Shown one piece after another: positions 52,423-61,107 of a stretch of 64,000 nt of DNA. The notes beneath the pieces are model-generated. The model was not told the DNA's origin, did not search any database, and saw only the letters and a list, made by a program, of their open reading frames with translations. How positions within the stretch are numbered: the first letter of the stretch is position 1; each line of letters opens with the position of its first letter. Source of the stretch: Gordonia polyisoprenivorans (GTDB lineage: Bacteria > Actinomycetota > Actinomycetes > Mycobacteriales > Mycobacteriaceae); contig NZ_CP072203.1 of NCBI RefSeq assembly GCF_017654315.1, forward strand, positions 5,969,880 through 6,033,879, in the 5' to 3' direction. The translations under genes and the position numbers were made by a program.

Positions 52423-53019
52423 ATGGCCCGCGAGAGGAGATCGACGCCGTCGCGCTACGCGCGCGTGCGGTTCCTCGAGGCAGGTCTCACCGTCCTCGCT
52501 GAGGACGGATTCGGTGCACTCAAACTCGCGGCGGTCTGCGCCCGCGCCGACGCGACCACCGGCAGCTTCTATCATGCCTTCGACAACTGGGCCGAGTTCA
52601 CCTCGGCGCTGATCGCCTACTGGCGCGAAGAGAAGAGCCAGCGGCCGATCGCCGAAGCACGCAAGGTCACCGACCCGGTCGAACGTCTCGCGGCACTGAT
52701 GGACGTCGGTCTGACACTGCCCCACGATTCCGAGCGGGCCATCCGCGTCTGGGCCGCCCAGGATCCGGAGGTTCGCAAGCACCAGGAGGAAGTCGACCTC
52801 GAACGGCGCGACTTCATCGCAGAGACCTACCGTGAGGCCCTCGGTGACGACTTCGCCGCCGAAGAGTACGCCACCATCTCGATGTATCTGCTCGTCGGTT
52901 ACGAAAGCGGGACGCTGCGCTCCTACGAGGCCCTCGACCTGGGATTTCGAATGTTCCTCCAGAACGCGATCGGCCCACTCGGCGACCTCCACGACGGCGC
53001 CCACGGCCCCCACCACTGA
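52423..53019 (+). CDS. TetR-family transcriptional regulator
   Basis: A 198-residue regulator with a basic arm and the helix-turn-helix LAAVCARADATTGSFYHAF at about residues 36-54, followed by a helical domain with WAAQDPEVRKHQEEVD, a pattern of TetR proteins in fatty-acid loci. ATG 52423 has AGGA at nine bases. Divergent from the thiolase/acyl-CoA dehydrogenase operon, its likely target. Confidence 0.83.
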   Translation: MARERRSTPSRYARVRFLEAGLTVLAEDGFGALKLAAVCARADATTGSFYHAFDNWAEFTSALIAYWREEKSQRPIAEARKVTDPVERLAALMDVGLTLPHDSERAIRVWAAQDPEVRKHQEEVDLERRDFIAETYREALGDDFAAEEYATISMYLLVGYESGTLRSYEALDLGFRMFLQNAIGPLGDLHDGAHGPHH

Positions 53020-53077
53020 CGTCGCCCCGTCCCTCGATCGCCACGACTGAACCACACCCTCGCGCAAGTGTGACCCC

Positions 53078-53106
53078 TTGCACAAAAGTGTAAGTGATCT
53101 TATAGT
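53078..53106 (+). promoter_or_regulatory. Sigma-A-like promoter with overlapping dyad
   Basis: TTGCAC, 17 bases, TATAGT, 26 bases before the MpaB-family start. A near-palindrome (TTGCAC-AAAA-GTGTAA, 53078-53093) overlaps the -35 element, which would suit a repressor such as the TetR encoded at 54036. Confidence 0.5.
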
Positions 53107-53132
53107 CGACCGGACGACGCGAGGAGACAGCC

Positions 53133-54020
53133 ATGTTTAGAATCGACCGCAACCACGGCCTCGACCCCGACGACGATTTCGGCGAGATCTACCGCAATCT
53201 CGTCACCTACGAGTTTCCGTGGGATATGAACCAGGCACTGGGCTTCGCGCTCTTCCGCACCTATGCGGTACCGAGCATCGGGCGACTACTCGACGAGACC
53301 GGCGAGTTCACCGAACGAGTACAGAAGCGATACGACGACACCGGCTTGCTGCTGGAAGTACCTCTACTGGAGGGAATCTCGAGCCCCAAGGGCAAGGAAG
53401 CCATCCGACGCATCAACCAGATGCACAAGATGTACGACATCACCAACGACGACATGCGTTACGTCCTGGCCACATTCGTCGTCGTCCCCAAACGGTGGAT
53501 CGACGACTATGGGTGGCGCCGGATGACTTACGAGGAAGTACGCGCGTCGGTGCTCTATTACCGCTCACTCGGAAAGCACATGGGTATCAACGGTATCCCG
53601 GAGACCTACGAGGATTTCGCGCACCTGCTCGACGACTACGAGGCGGCACACTTCGCCTTCGATGCCGGGGCACGGCGTGTCGCCGACTCGACGTTGCACC
53701 TGATGACGACCTTCTACCCGAAACCGACAGCCGCCCTGATCGACATCTTCAGCCGGTCGGTGATGGACGACCCATTGTTGCAGGCATTCGGCTACCGCAA
53801 GCCGAATATGTTGGCGCGTAAGCTCTCCGTCGCCGGACTCCGAGCCCGCTCCTACGTCGTCGCACTGCTGCCCTCCCGGCGCAAACCTCGCCTGGTTCGG
53901 GACATGCCACGAATCCGGAGCTACCCCAACGGCTTCGAGGTCGAGAAGCTCGGCACATTCGCCCCCGGATGCCCCGTACATCGGCCGACGAAAGCGGTCG
54001 AGCAGGTGTCGGCGGGCTGA
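53133..54020 (+). CDS. Oxygenase MpaB-family protein (DUF2236)
   Basis: A 295-residue helical protein with the family core INQMHKMYDITNDDMRYVLATF (by key residues HKMYDI and DMRYVL), PKRWIDDYGWR and a late His-containing segment. DUF2236/MpaB proteins, related to rubber oxygenase Lcp, are heme oxygenases or uncharacterised. ATG 53133 has GAGGAG and a good promoter. Its C-terminal 60 residues are basic with a PSRRKPR cluster. Convergent with the TetR gene 16 bases away. Confidence 0.8.
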   Translation: MFRIDRNHGLDPDDDFGEIYRNLVTYEFPWDMNQALGFALFRTYAVPSIGRLLDETGEFTERVQKRYDDTGLLLEVPLLEGISSPKGKEAIRRINQMHKMYDITNDDMRYVLATFVVVPKRWIDDYGWRRMTYEEVRASVLYYRSLGKHMGINGIPETYEDFAHLLDDYEAAHFAFDAGARRVADSTLHLMTTFYPKPTAALIDIFSRSVMDDPLLQAFGYRKPNMLARKLSVAGLRARSYVVALLPSRRKPRLVRDMPRIRSYPNGFEVEKLGTFAPGCPVHRPTKAVEQVSAG

Positions 54021-54035
54021 CCGAACTCGCCATTC

Positions 54036-54686
54036 TCAGCCGTCGACCGCGCCGTACTCCACCGCGGCGAGCGCGATCCGCACATACTCCACCGCGGTCT
54101 CGGCAGGCGTCTTGGGTCCATCGGTGTGATACCAGCTCGCGATCCCCTGACACATGGACAGAATCGCCCGTCGCGCGGAGTCAGGAACCGACGTCGAAAA
54201 AACTCCGGCGCGGCAACCGTCTTCGATGGTGTCACGCAGTTGACCGTCGATGGTGTCGCGATGCTCGCGATACCATCGGCCGTTTTCGGGAGTCAGTGAG
54301 CGGCGTTCGGAGTCCAAGAAGGCCAGGTCCCGATAGTTGGCCATGTACAACGCAATTGCCTCGACCAGCGCCGAGAGCCGACGCACCGGATCGTCACCGG
54401 CCTCGGCCAGGGCGGCGTCGATGTGCGCACTGACCGTGTTCATCGCATGGGCCAACAGCGCGACGAGGATCGCCTGCTTGTTCTCGTAGTGGTAATAGAG
54501 CGCCGGTACCGTCACACCGACCTCACCGGCGATGGTGCGCACACTGGTGGCGTCATAGCCGTGCTCGACGATCTGCGTGAGAGCAACGTCGAGAATCCTC
54601 GGCAGATCAAGCGGCGGGTAGTGCCGCCAATCGTCGATGGAAACGGCCGTGGCCGTGCTCGCGTGCCCCGGCGTGGCCTGGCCCAT
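54036..54686 (-). CDS. TetR-family transcriptional regulator
   Basis: A 216-residue TetR protein: helix-turn-helix VRTIAGEVGVTVPALYYHY at about residues 49-67 and a C-terminal domain with MANYRDLAFLDSERRSLTPENG, similar to KstR2-like or AcrR-like C-domains. ATG 54686 has GAGGAG. It converges with the MpaB-family gene and may control it, although convergent placement is weaker evidence than divergence. Confidence 0.83.
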   Translation of the reverse strand: MGQATPGHASTATAVSIDDWRHYPPLDLPRILDVALTQIVEHGYDATSVRTIAGEVGVTVPALYYHYENKQAILVALLAHAMNTVSAHIDAALAEAGDDPVRRLSALVEAIALYMANYRDLAFLDSERRSLTPENGRWYREHRDTIDGQLRDTIEDGCRAGVFSTSVPDSARRAILSMCQGIASWYHTDGPKTPAETAVEYVRIALAAVEYGAVDG

Positions 54687-55176
54687 TGCCACTCCTCATT
54701 GTCTGCAAGTGTTCGGTGAGCGCGTGTTGGTGGTCGGCGTCAATGCTAGACGGCCGTAAATATTTCGCGACGATGAGACTGAGGCAGACCACTCCCGAAC
54801 CAGCAAGGATGTCGCCGATGGTGATCGCGGAGTTGTTGGAAACCGAGCTCGCCACCCCTTGGCAGCGCGGCCGAAATCGGACATGTTCACGGGCCCGCGA
54901 GCGATCCGCCACTCGATCCCCCGTCAATCTCTGTCGGCGGCCCACGGCCGTGCACCGTGATCCACTGATCGTCAGACCATGAGCGCATCTCCCTGGGGTC
55001 GCACCAACGACGATGATCGCCGCTGTTTGACACGTTCTGCTTGATAACCATCTCGAATGTTCTTTCGCGCCCACCATGAATCGCGGCGCGAAGACGGATA
55101 ATATGCAGGGAATCGGATCGGGGGTGTAGGCGCCAGAATTGCAGCGCCCACTGCAACCAGGAGAGGTAACCCCACT
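54687..55176. other. Intergenic region, no gene recognised
   Basis: About 490 bases between the divergent TetR (54686) and diguanylate cyclase (55177). No frame shows family features. An AGGAGAGG stretch near 55160 serves the cyclase start. Confidence 0.5.
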
Positions 55177-56508
55177 GTGCGATCGTGTGTGCTTCGAATG
55201 CTCACCCAGGAAGGCGGCAATGCGCCTGAGTCCGCAGCGCAGGTCGGTGCCCTCATACCCGGCGCACGATCTCGCGACAAAAGCATCTGGACCGCAGCAC
55301 GTGGGTCGATTGCACTCAGTGGCGGCAGTGTCTACGTGGCCCGGTGGGGCATCGCCGCGCTGACCGTATGTTTCGGCATCTTGGCCCTCCTGACCACCAC
55401 GACCCCGGACGGGACGCAGGGATCGACCTCACGGAGCATCGCTGTTCTGGTAATCGCTGCGTCCACGGTGCCCGCCGCGGTCCTAGTCACCCGTTTGCGG
55501 GTTGCTCGCTCGTGGTGGTCGGTGGAACCACATGCTCATCGACCGACCTCGGGGAACAATCTCTTCGTCGCGTACGCCGATGTCGGGGTGACCATTACAC
55601 TTCTGCTATTACGAAATCCGTTGACCGCGCTGCTCGCAACCGTGCTCTTCGCCATCATCGGGGCCTACGTCGCGCATTTCGTCCGGCTGCGAGTCGTTCT
55701 CGGCCACGTCTTGACAAGCAGTCTGATCATCGTCTGGCTCGCAGCGGTCGCCAACCGTCAGGGAGTCCACGAGGGCACTACCGTCTTGCTCGCCACAGCC
55801 TCGCTGATATCCGCGAACGGGGTGGTGATGTTGCTGCGGTCGTACTCGTCCACGTTCAAGCAGGCGTTGGCCATACAGACGGATTGGGCCAATACCGACC
55901 CGCTGACCGGCCTGATGAACCGTCGTAGTTTCACTATCGCGGCCTCGGAGATCCTTCGGTCGCAGCGTCCGGTGACACTGATCATGATCGACGTCGACCG
56001 GTTCAAACACATCAACGATGAGCACGGTCATGCAGTCGGAGACGCCATCCTGCGCGACCTCGCTCGACGAATCGCGGACCTCGCCGTGCCCGACGCGGCC
56101 ATCGGACGCCTCGGCGGCGACGAGTTCGCCGTGGTAATGCCGGTGTCGGCAGATCAGGCACGCGCACTGATCGCGCAAATTCATCTGACGCCTGAGATCC
56201 ACAACGGTATCCCCGTGACCGTCAGTGTCGGTGCAGCGGCGTATCACGGCTTCAGTTCCTCACCCGTCTCATTGGTCGATGCCATATCGGCCGCCGACAA
56301 TGCTCTGCTCACTGCCAAACAGGCTGGTCGCAATAACCACGTAATGGTGGTGGCCAGTGAGACGCGAGGACGCTACGACCACTCGATCCGACCCACAGAA
56401 CGGATCCGCTCCGGCACTACCACATTCCGAAATCGTGCGCGATCCACGTCCCGCCGGCCAATCGACTCGTCGACGCCTGCCGAAGCGGACATGGAGTCGG
56501 CGAGCTGA
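55177..56508 (+). CDS. Membrane-anchored diguanylate cyclase (GGDEF)
   Basis: A 443-residue protein. Residues 50-215 contain about six membrane helices (for example WGIAALTVCFGILALLT and LFAIIGAYVAHFV). Residues 240-395 form a GGDEF domain with DPLTGLMNRRSF, IDVDRFKHINDEHGH and an intact GGDEF at 313-317, so it should make cyclic di-GMP from two GTP. The inhibitory RxxD site is absent (VPDA at that position). The tail of about 45 residues is basic and Ser/Thr-rich. GTG 55177 assumed; ATG 55198 possible. Confidence 0.88.
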   Translation: MRSCVLRMLTQEGGNAPESAAQVGALIPGARSRDKSIWTAARGSIALSGGSVYVARWGIAALTVCFGILALLTTTTPDGTQGSTSRSIAVLVIAASTVPAAVLVTRLRVARSWWSVEPHAHRPTSGNNLFVAYADVGVTITLLLLRNPLTALLATVLFAIIGAYVAHFVRLRVVLGHVLTSSLIIVWLAAVANRQGVHEGTTVLLATASLISANGVVMLLRSYSSTFKQALAIQTDWANTDPLTGLMNRRSFTIAASEILRSQRPVTLIMIDVDRFKHINDEHGHAVGDAILRDLARRIADLAVPDAAIGRLGGDEFAVVMPVSADQARALIAQIHLTPEIHNGIPVTVSVGAAAYHGFSSSPVSLVDAISAADNALLTAKQAGRNNHVMVVASETRGRYDHSIRPTERIRSGTTTFRNRARSTSRRPIDSSTPAEADMESAS

Positions 56509-57092
56509 ACAGCAGCATCCATCACGCCACGCCGACCCCCCAAGCCCCTGGACAACCGCCTCCGACTGCGGCCGGCACAACATCACAGGACACGCAAATT
56601 CCACTGCTGTAGAAAGCCTTTCGGAGCAATTGACCCCATCCCCACCACACCGACGTGCTCGATCCGGCTCGACGGTCTGCAGAGCGGCGGCGTCGCACCG
56701 ACTGCCGAATCATGCGAATCATCGCGACGGATGTCGAGTTCACCGAGGTACGCCTGCGCCGAAACATTCGACGACTCCTTCGACCATCACCGCCAACGCA
56801 GCCAGACAGGTTTCGAAGGCCGGGCGGTAGAACGACTCCATCGGCAACATCGAGAGCGCTCGACGACGTCGACCAGCCCGGACGTGGTCTCAACATGATG
56901 GCTCTGCGGGCCCATGACGCCCCCACGCCCCGGGCTCCCACTGTGCGATCGCTGCGAAATCGGCAACGCACGCCGCGACGTCGAGCGGCACCGACGCACG
57001 CAACACCGGGTGAGTGTTTCCCAGATCTCACAGTCGGTCGATTGCTCGGTGAGGAATCGGCAACTCGCTGTAGCTCGCCGGTAACCGAATAG
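56509..57092. other. Long intergenic region, no gene recognised
   Basis: About 580 bases. Minus-strand frames contain short protein-like stretches (such as FYRPAFETCLAALAVMVEG, near 56770-56830) interrupted by stops, which may be decayed coding sequence. Nothing could be assigned to a family. Confidence 0.4.
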
Positions 57093-57115
57093 AACCGGTA
57101 TCTGAAATACCGGTT
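57093..57115. promoter_or_regulatory. NsrR-type 23-bp operator palindrome
   Basis: AACCGGTAT and ATACCGGTT perfect arms; counted as an 11-1-11 dyad, 10 of 11 pairs match. The size and geometry equal the NsrR site of enterobacteria, although bases differ. It lies 86 bases before the flavoprotein at 57201, and an NsrR-like gene follows that at 58635. Confidence 0.6.
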
Positions 57116-57200
57116 TGGAATTCTCGTAGTCGATCGCAGCTCGTGCAACGGGGCCAGGCAGTGGTCATCTGTGAAAACCCTGCAGAACTGGAGGCACCCA

Positions 57201-58511
57201 ATGTCCATCAACTTCACAATGTCCTCGGAGCAGCGCAAGCTGCAGCACGAGGTCCGCGAATTCGCCGAGAACGTGCTGGCACCCGTCATCATCGACGCCG
57301 ACGCAGAACCCGATCCGCTCAAGGGCTTTCAGCTGACCAAACCCGCCTATATCGAGGCGTACCGCGCAGGGATCGCCATGTGCATGCTGCCGTCCGAGTA
57401 CGGCGGGGGCGGCGTGTCCTGCGTCGACCTGGTCATCGCCGCCGAGGAAATCTGCGTGGTCGATCCCGGCTTCGCCTGTACGGTGCTGTGCAATGGCTTG
57501 GGCTTGATGCCGATCGCCTGGTACGGCAACGACGAGCAGAAGGAGAAGTTCCTCTCCGCGGCGACATCCGATCCCACCGGCGAGTACCTCGGTGGGTGGA
57601 CTGCCAGCGAGCCGCCCGGAAACCCCGCCGGCACGGCAAACTTCGATATCGGGATGCCGCGCCCGGCGGGCGTGGGACTCACCGCGGTGCGCGACGGTGA
57701 CGACTATGTCGTCAACGGCCGCAAGTACTGGCCATCTTCGGCCGGATGGGATGAACAGGGCACCAACGCCGGAACGCTCATCGTTCGCACCGATTCGGAC
57801 AAGGGCGGCACCGAGGGCTTGTCGGCCCTGATCCTCGAACGCAACACCCCCGGTGTCAGCTACCGCCATCTCGACAAGATCGGGCACCGACTCGCCTCCA
57901 ACGCCGAGATCGTCTTCGACAACGCGCGAATCCCCGCCGCCAATCTCCTGCCCGGTGCAGCCGGAAACGGTGATCTGGTCATCAACCGAAACTTCGCCTG
58001 GTCCGGTCCGGTGGCGGCCATTGCGGCCGTCGGAATGGCCCGTGCCGCATACGAAACCGCGTTGAACTGGGCCAAGTCGAACACAGCAGGCGGACTCAAG
58101 CCGATCATCGGCTTCCAGAACGTGGGCTACGTGCTCGGTGACGTGGCATCGAAAATCGAGATGGCCCGTTCATTCTCGTGGCGGGCTGCGGATTATCTCG
58201 ACAAACACGACCAGCATGCGGAGTTGGTCGGTGCCATGAACAAGATCCAGGTCACTGAGATGATGTTCGACTGCGTGTACAAGTGCATGCAGATCGTGGG
58301 CGTCAACAGCCTGGAGACGAAGAACGGATTCGGAAAACTGTTGCGCGAAGCCGCGGTCCTGCCGATCTACGATGGCGGCAACATGGGCATGCAACGTCGC
58401 CGCGTCCACGGGATCATCGCAGATCCTGCTTTCAACCCACGAGCCATCATGGAGGATGAATACGTGAAGTTCGGTAAGCACCACGAGAGCATCGGCACCA
58501 TCGCAGGCTGA
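57201..58511 (+). CDS. Acyl-CoA-dehydrogenase-fold flavoprotein with Asp at the catalytic position (nitroalkane-oxidase-like)
   Basis: A 436-residue ACAD-fold protein: LPSEYGGGGVSCVDL, GGWTASEPPGNPAGTANFD, and the C-terminal LPIYDGGNMGMQRRR. Asp391 falls where MCAD has its catalytic Glu (IYEGT), the substitution that defines nitroalkane oxidase (Asp402 in the 439-residue Fusarium enzyme, from general knowledge). The similar length supports this class; the activity is inference. ATG 57201 has GGAGG. It is preceded by an NsrR-length palindrome and followed by an NsrR-like gene; its paralogue is at 59183. Confidence 0.75.
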   Translation: MSINFTMSSEQRKLQHEVREFAENVLAPVIIDADAEPDPLKGFQLTKPAYIEAYRAGIAMCMLPSEYGGGGVSCVDLVIAAEEICVVDPGFACTVLCNGLGLMPIAWYGNDEQKEKFLSAATSDPTGEYLGGWTASEPPGNPAGTANFDIGMPRPAGVGLTAVRDGDDYVVNGRKYWPSSAGWDEQGTNAGTLIVRTDSDKGGTEGLSALILERNTPGVSYRHLDKIGHRLASNAEIVFDNARIPAANLLPGAAGNGDLVINRNFAWSGPVAAIAAVGMARAAYETALNWAKSNTAGGLKPIIGFQNVGYVLGDVASKIEMARSFSWRAADYLDKHDQHAELVGAMNKIQVTEMMFDCVYKCMQIVGVNSLETKNGFGKLLREAAVLPIYDGGNMGMQRRRVHGIIADPAFNPRAIMEDEYVKFGKHHESIGTIAG

Positions 58512-58513
58512 CG

Positions 58514-58528
58514 CGCACCGGGGGTGCG
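58514..58528 (+). terminator. Short hairpin after flavoprotein gene
   Basis: CGCACC/GGTGCG with a 3-base loop immediately past the stop at 58511. Possible weak terminator. Confidence 0.35.
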
Positions 58529-58634
58529 GCGCGAGCGGTCCGATAGCCGGCCCGGGCCGTACCCTCACTCGCGCAAGCCGCGGTGATCGCTGGTGGCCGC
58601 TACGATCGGTGAAAACTTGCCGCTGGAGGCCACC

Positions 58635-59087
58635 ATGAAGCACACGAGCCACGCCGACTACGCCCTGCGGGTGTTGCTGTACCTGCATGTCGCACCCGAA
58701 CGTCGTGGATCAGTCGCCGAAGTCGCTTCGGCCCACCATATCTCGCGAAACCACTTGGACAAGGTGGTACAGAAGTTGGCCGGTGCCGCGATTGTGGAGA
58801 CGACACGGGGCCGGGGCGGTGGAGTGCAGTTGGTGCGGGATCCGGCCACCATCACTGTCGGGCAGATCATGCGAATCATGGAGTCCGACTTCGCCGTTGT
58901 GGAGTGCCTGGGACCCGTGCGCTACTGCCGCATCGCGGGAGTGTGCGGGGCTCGAAGTGTCTTTGCGCAAGCTCTCGATGCGTATTTCGAGGTCCTCGAC
59001 CGGGCCACGCTGGCAGACATCGCCACGAATGATTACGGTTTGCTCGGTGCACTCGGCATGACGCACAGCGGCCCCCCCGTCGCGTGA
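58635..59087 (+). CDS. NsrR-like Rrf2-family Fe-S regulator
   Basis: A 150-residue Rrf2 protein with the winged helix ISRNHLDKVVQKLAGAAIVET, TTRGRGGGVQLVRDP and three cysteines C91, C98 and C104 (CX6C, CX5C), close to the C91/C96/C102 cluster ligands of E. coli NsrR. The following VFAQALDAYFEVLDRATLADI matches NsrR as well. It likely binds an Fe-S cluster and senses nitric oxide. ATG 58635 has GGAGG. It sits between the two flavoprotein paralogues and probably represses them. Confidence 0.85.
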   Translation: MKHTSHADYALRVLLYLHVAPERRGSVAEVASAHHISRNHLDKVVQKLAGAAIVETTRGRGGGVQLVRDPATITVGQIMRIMESDFAVVECLGPVRYCRIAGVCGARSVFAQALDAYFEVLDRATLADIATNDYGLLGALGMTHSGPPVA

Positions 59088-59182
59088 CCACTTGACCAAG
59101 GCGTCACCGCGCCTGCTCTCCCCGACTCGACGGCTCGACCAGCTGCCGTCCGTGTTGTGATGGCTCCCATCGGAGGTAGAAA

Positions 59183-60487
59183 GTGGCTATCGGGTTCGAC
59201 CTGACGCAGAAGCAACAGCGGCTGAAAGCGCGTGCGCGTGAATTCGCCATCGACGTTCTGCGTCCTGCTGCCGAGCGCGCCGACTCGATCGCCGATCCGC
59301 ACGAGGCCTTCCGCGCGATGCAGCCGATTTATCAAATCGCCGCCGAGAACGGCTTCACCACAATGTTTCTGCCCCGCAAATACGGCGGTGGCGGCGCAAG
59401 CAGCATCGACTTTCTCATCGCAATCGAAGAGCTCTGCGCCGCCGACCCTGGATTCCCCACAATTCTGCTCGTCAACGGGCTCGCGCTCATGCCGATCTTG
59501 TGGCTCGGTACCGAAGAGCAACGCGAACGCTGGATCAGCAAGGCCACCGAGGACACGACCGGCACTTTCCTCGCTGGCTGGGTCGTCAGCGAGCGCGGCG
59601 GCACCGCCAACTTCGACCATCCCAATCCCATTGCAGGCATACAACTTCTCGCTGAACACAGGGCACGCCGTGCCGAGTACATGGTGAACGGCGAGAAGCA
59701 CTGGCCCGCAAACGCCGGCGGATGGGACCTCCGAGGTGCCGATATCAACGTATGTGTGGCACGCACCGACACCACCCGCGGCGCCACCGACGCACTCGGT
59801 GTCTTCGTCGTTGAGCGCGGGACCGCGGGCATCACTTACGAGGTCATCGACAAGATGGCTCATCGCACATGCCAGAACGTCACCATGACCTTTCGCAACA
59901 CTCGCATCCCCGAAGAGAACATGCTGACCGGAACCCAGGGGGACCTGCTCATACACCGCAACTTCACCTGGTCGGCACCCATCGCAAGTATCGCCGCAGT
60001 GGCTGTTGCGCGCAGCGCATACGACTTCACACTCAAGTGGGCCAGAACCTACACCGGCGGCGGGACCGCGCCCATCATCCATCACCAAGCAGTCGGCAAC
60101 CTTCTCACCGAGATCGCGGCCCGCATTGAAGCCGGCCGATACTTCAGCTGGAAAACTGCTCACTATATGGACACGCATCCCGGGCAAGGCCATGCCATCG
60201 CCGGAATGAACAAGACCTATTGCGGTGACCTGATGCACAACGTGGTGTACGACTGCATGCGCGTTGTCGGCGTCAACGCCCTCGACCGCCGCTTTCCCCT
60301 GGCCAAGCTCTACCGCGAAGCTGTCGTCTTCCCTCTCTACGATGCCGGAAACCTCGCCATGCAACGCCGTCGAGCATGGGGTGTGATGACCGACCCGGCA
60401 TTCTCACCCGACACTTTCGCGGATAACGAATCGCTCGAATTCACCAGGAATATGCAAGGATTCGGCACGGGCACGTCAGGTGACTGA
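59183..60487 (+). CDS. Acyl-CoA-dehydrogenase-fold flavoprotein with Asp at the catalytic position (paralogue)
   Basis: A 434-residue paralogue of the protein at 57201: LPRKYGGGGASSIDF, GWVVSERGGTANFDHPNP, and FPLYDAGNLAMQRRR with Asp387 at the catalytic-Glu position. Pairwise it shares motif order and length with its partner but differs throughout, so the duplication is old or they have different substrates. GTG 59183 has GGAGG at six bases. Predicted to oxidise a small C-H acid such as a nitroalkane; unproven. Confidence 0.72.
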   Translation: MAIGFDLTQKQQRLKARAREFAIDVLRPAAERADSIADPHEAFRAMQPIYQIAAENGFTTMFLPRKYGGGGASSIDFLIAIEELCAADPGFPTILLVNGLALMPILWLGTEEQRERWISKATEDTTGTFLAGWVVSERGGTANFDHPNPIAGIQLLAEHRARRAEYMVNGEKHWPANAGGWDLRGADINVCVARTDTTRGATDALGVFVVERGTAGITYEVIDKMAHRTCQNVTMTFRNTRIPEENMLTGTQGDLLIHRNFTWSAPIASIAAVAVARSAYDFTLKWARTYTGGGTAPIIHHQAVGNLLTEIAARIEAGRYFSWKTAHYMDTHPGQGHAIAGMNKTYCGDLMHNVVYDCMRVVGVNALDRRFPLAKLYREAVVFPLYDAGNLAMQRRRAWGVMTDPAFSPDTFADNESLEFTRNMQGFGTGTSGD

Positions 60488-60566
60488 CCATCCGCCCTCT
60501 GCCGGCACCCCTGCCATCGGCGGCCTTGTCGTTCTGGCGACCGGGCGCACTGCTCACCTCGGCCGA

Positions 60567-60592
60567 CGAAACGCCGGGTCTTCGGGGTTTCG
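60567..60592 (+). terminator. Terminator-like hairpin
   Basis: CGAAAC/GTTTCG outer arms with inner CCG/CGG pairing, one mismatch and a 6-base loop, 80 bases after the flavoprotein stop. It likely separates the flavoprotein unit from the ArsR operon. Confidence 0.4.
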
Positions 60593-60672
60593 CCTCCGAG
60601 CAGAATACGATATGTTAATAGGCATCGACGCATCGGCCCGGATGCCCGTCGCCTGAACAGGAGGGTGTCCCG

Positions 60673-61068
60673 TTGAGCGCCAGCGATCAGCAAAGCCGCG
60701 AACTCGTGTTCGCCGCGCTTGCCGATCAGGTCCGCCGTCAGATCCTCGACACGCTGGCCTCGCACGGCGAATGCAGTGCCGGATTCATCAGCGATCAGAT
60801 CTCATCGGTAGGGCGTACCACGGTGTCGACGCATCTCAAGGCACTCAAGATGTCCGGGATGGTCATCGAGCGTCGTTCCGGGCGTCATCGATACTTCTCC
60901 ATTGATCCCGCCGGACCGGCCAACGATGCACTGCAGTTCCTGCGCGATGTGCTCGAGCGCGCCTTGGTTTCCGCTGGTGAGGTGTCGGGGGACTCCACTC
61001 AGCTCGGAGGGCATGAGACGCTCGATGGGCCCGAGGCCGGGGGTGCGCCAGCACGTCGGCGGGCCTAG
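60673..61068 (+). CDS. ArsR-family regulator (NhlD/NhhD-like)
   Basis: A 131-residue winged-helix protein: LADQVRRQILDTLASHGE, SDQISSVGRTTVSTHLKALKMSGMV and RSGRHRYFSID. There are no metal-binding Cys pairs, so it is not a classical metal sensor. In Rhodococcus nitrile hydratase loci a small regulator of this kind pairs with an AmiC-like protein to control the amide-inducible genes. It starts with TTG 60673 behind GGAGGG. The context at 61108 and 62831 fits that arrangement. Confidence 0.78.
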   Translation: MSASDQQSRELVFAALADQVRRQILDTLASHGECSAGFISDQISSVGRTTVSTHLKALKMSGMVIERRSGRHRYFSIDPAGPANDALQFLRDVLERALVSAGEVSGDSTQLGGHETLDGPEAGGAPARRRA

Positions 61069-61107
61069 GCTTGTGCGGCCGGTTCCCACATATCGGTTGG
61101 TGTCTCT

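Noticed and set aside
56522..57322. 266-residue minus-strand frame and a 145-residue plus-strand frame in the gap before the flavoprotein
   Set aside because: Arg- and Ser-rich composition, no family features, and the minus frame overlaps the flavoprotein start. Possibly decayed sequence, not a supported gene.
59033..60364. 443-residue open frame on the minus strand
   Set aside because: It is antisense to the flavoprotein at 59183, which has clear ACAD motifs and a ribosome site; the minus frame has neither.
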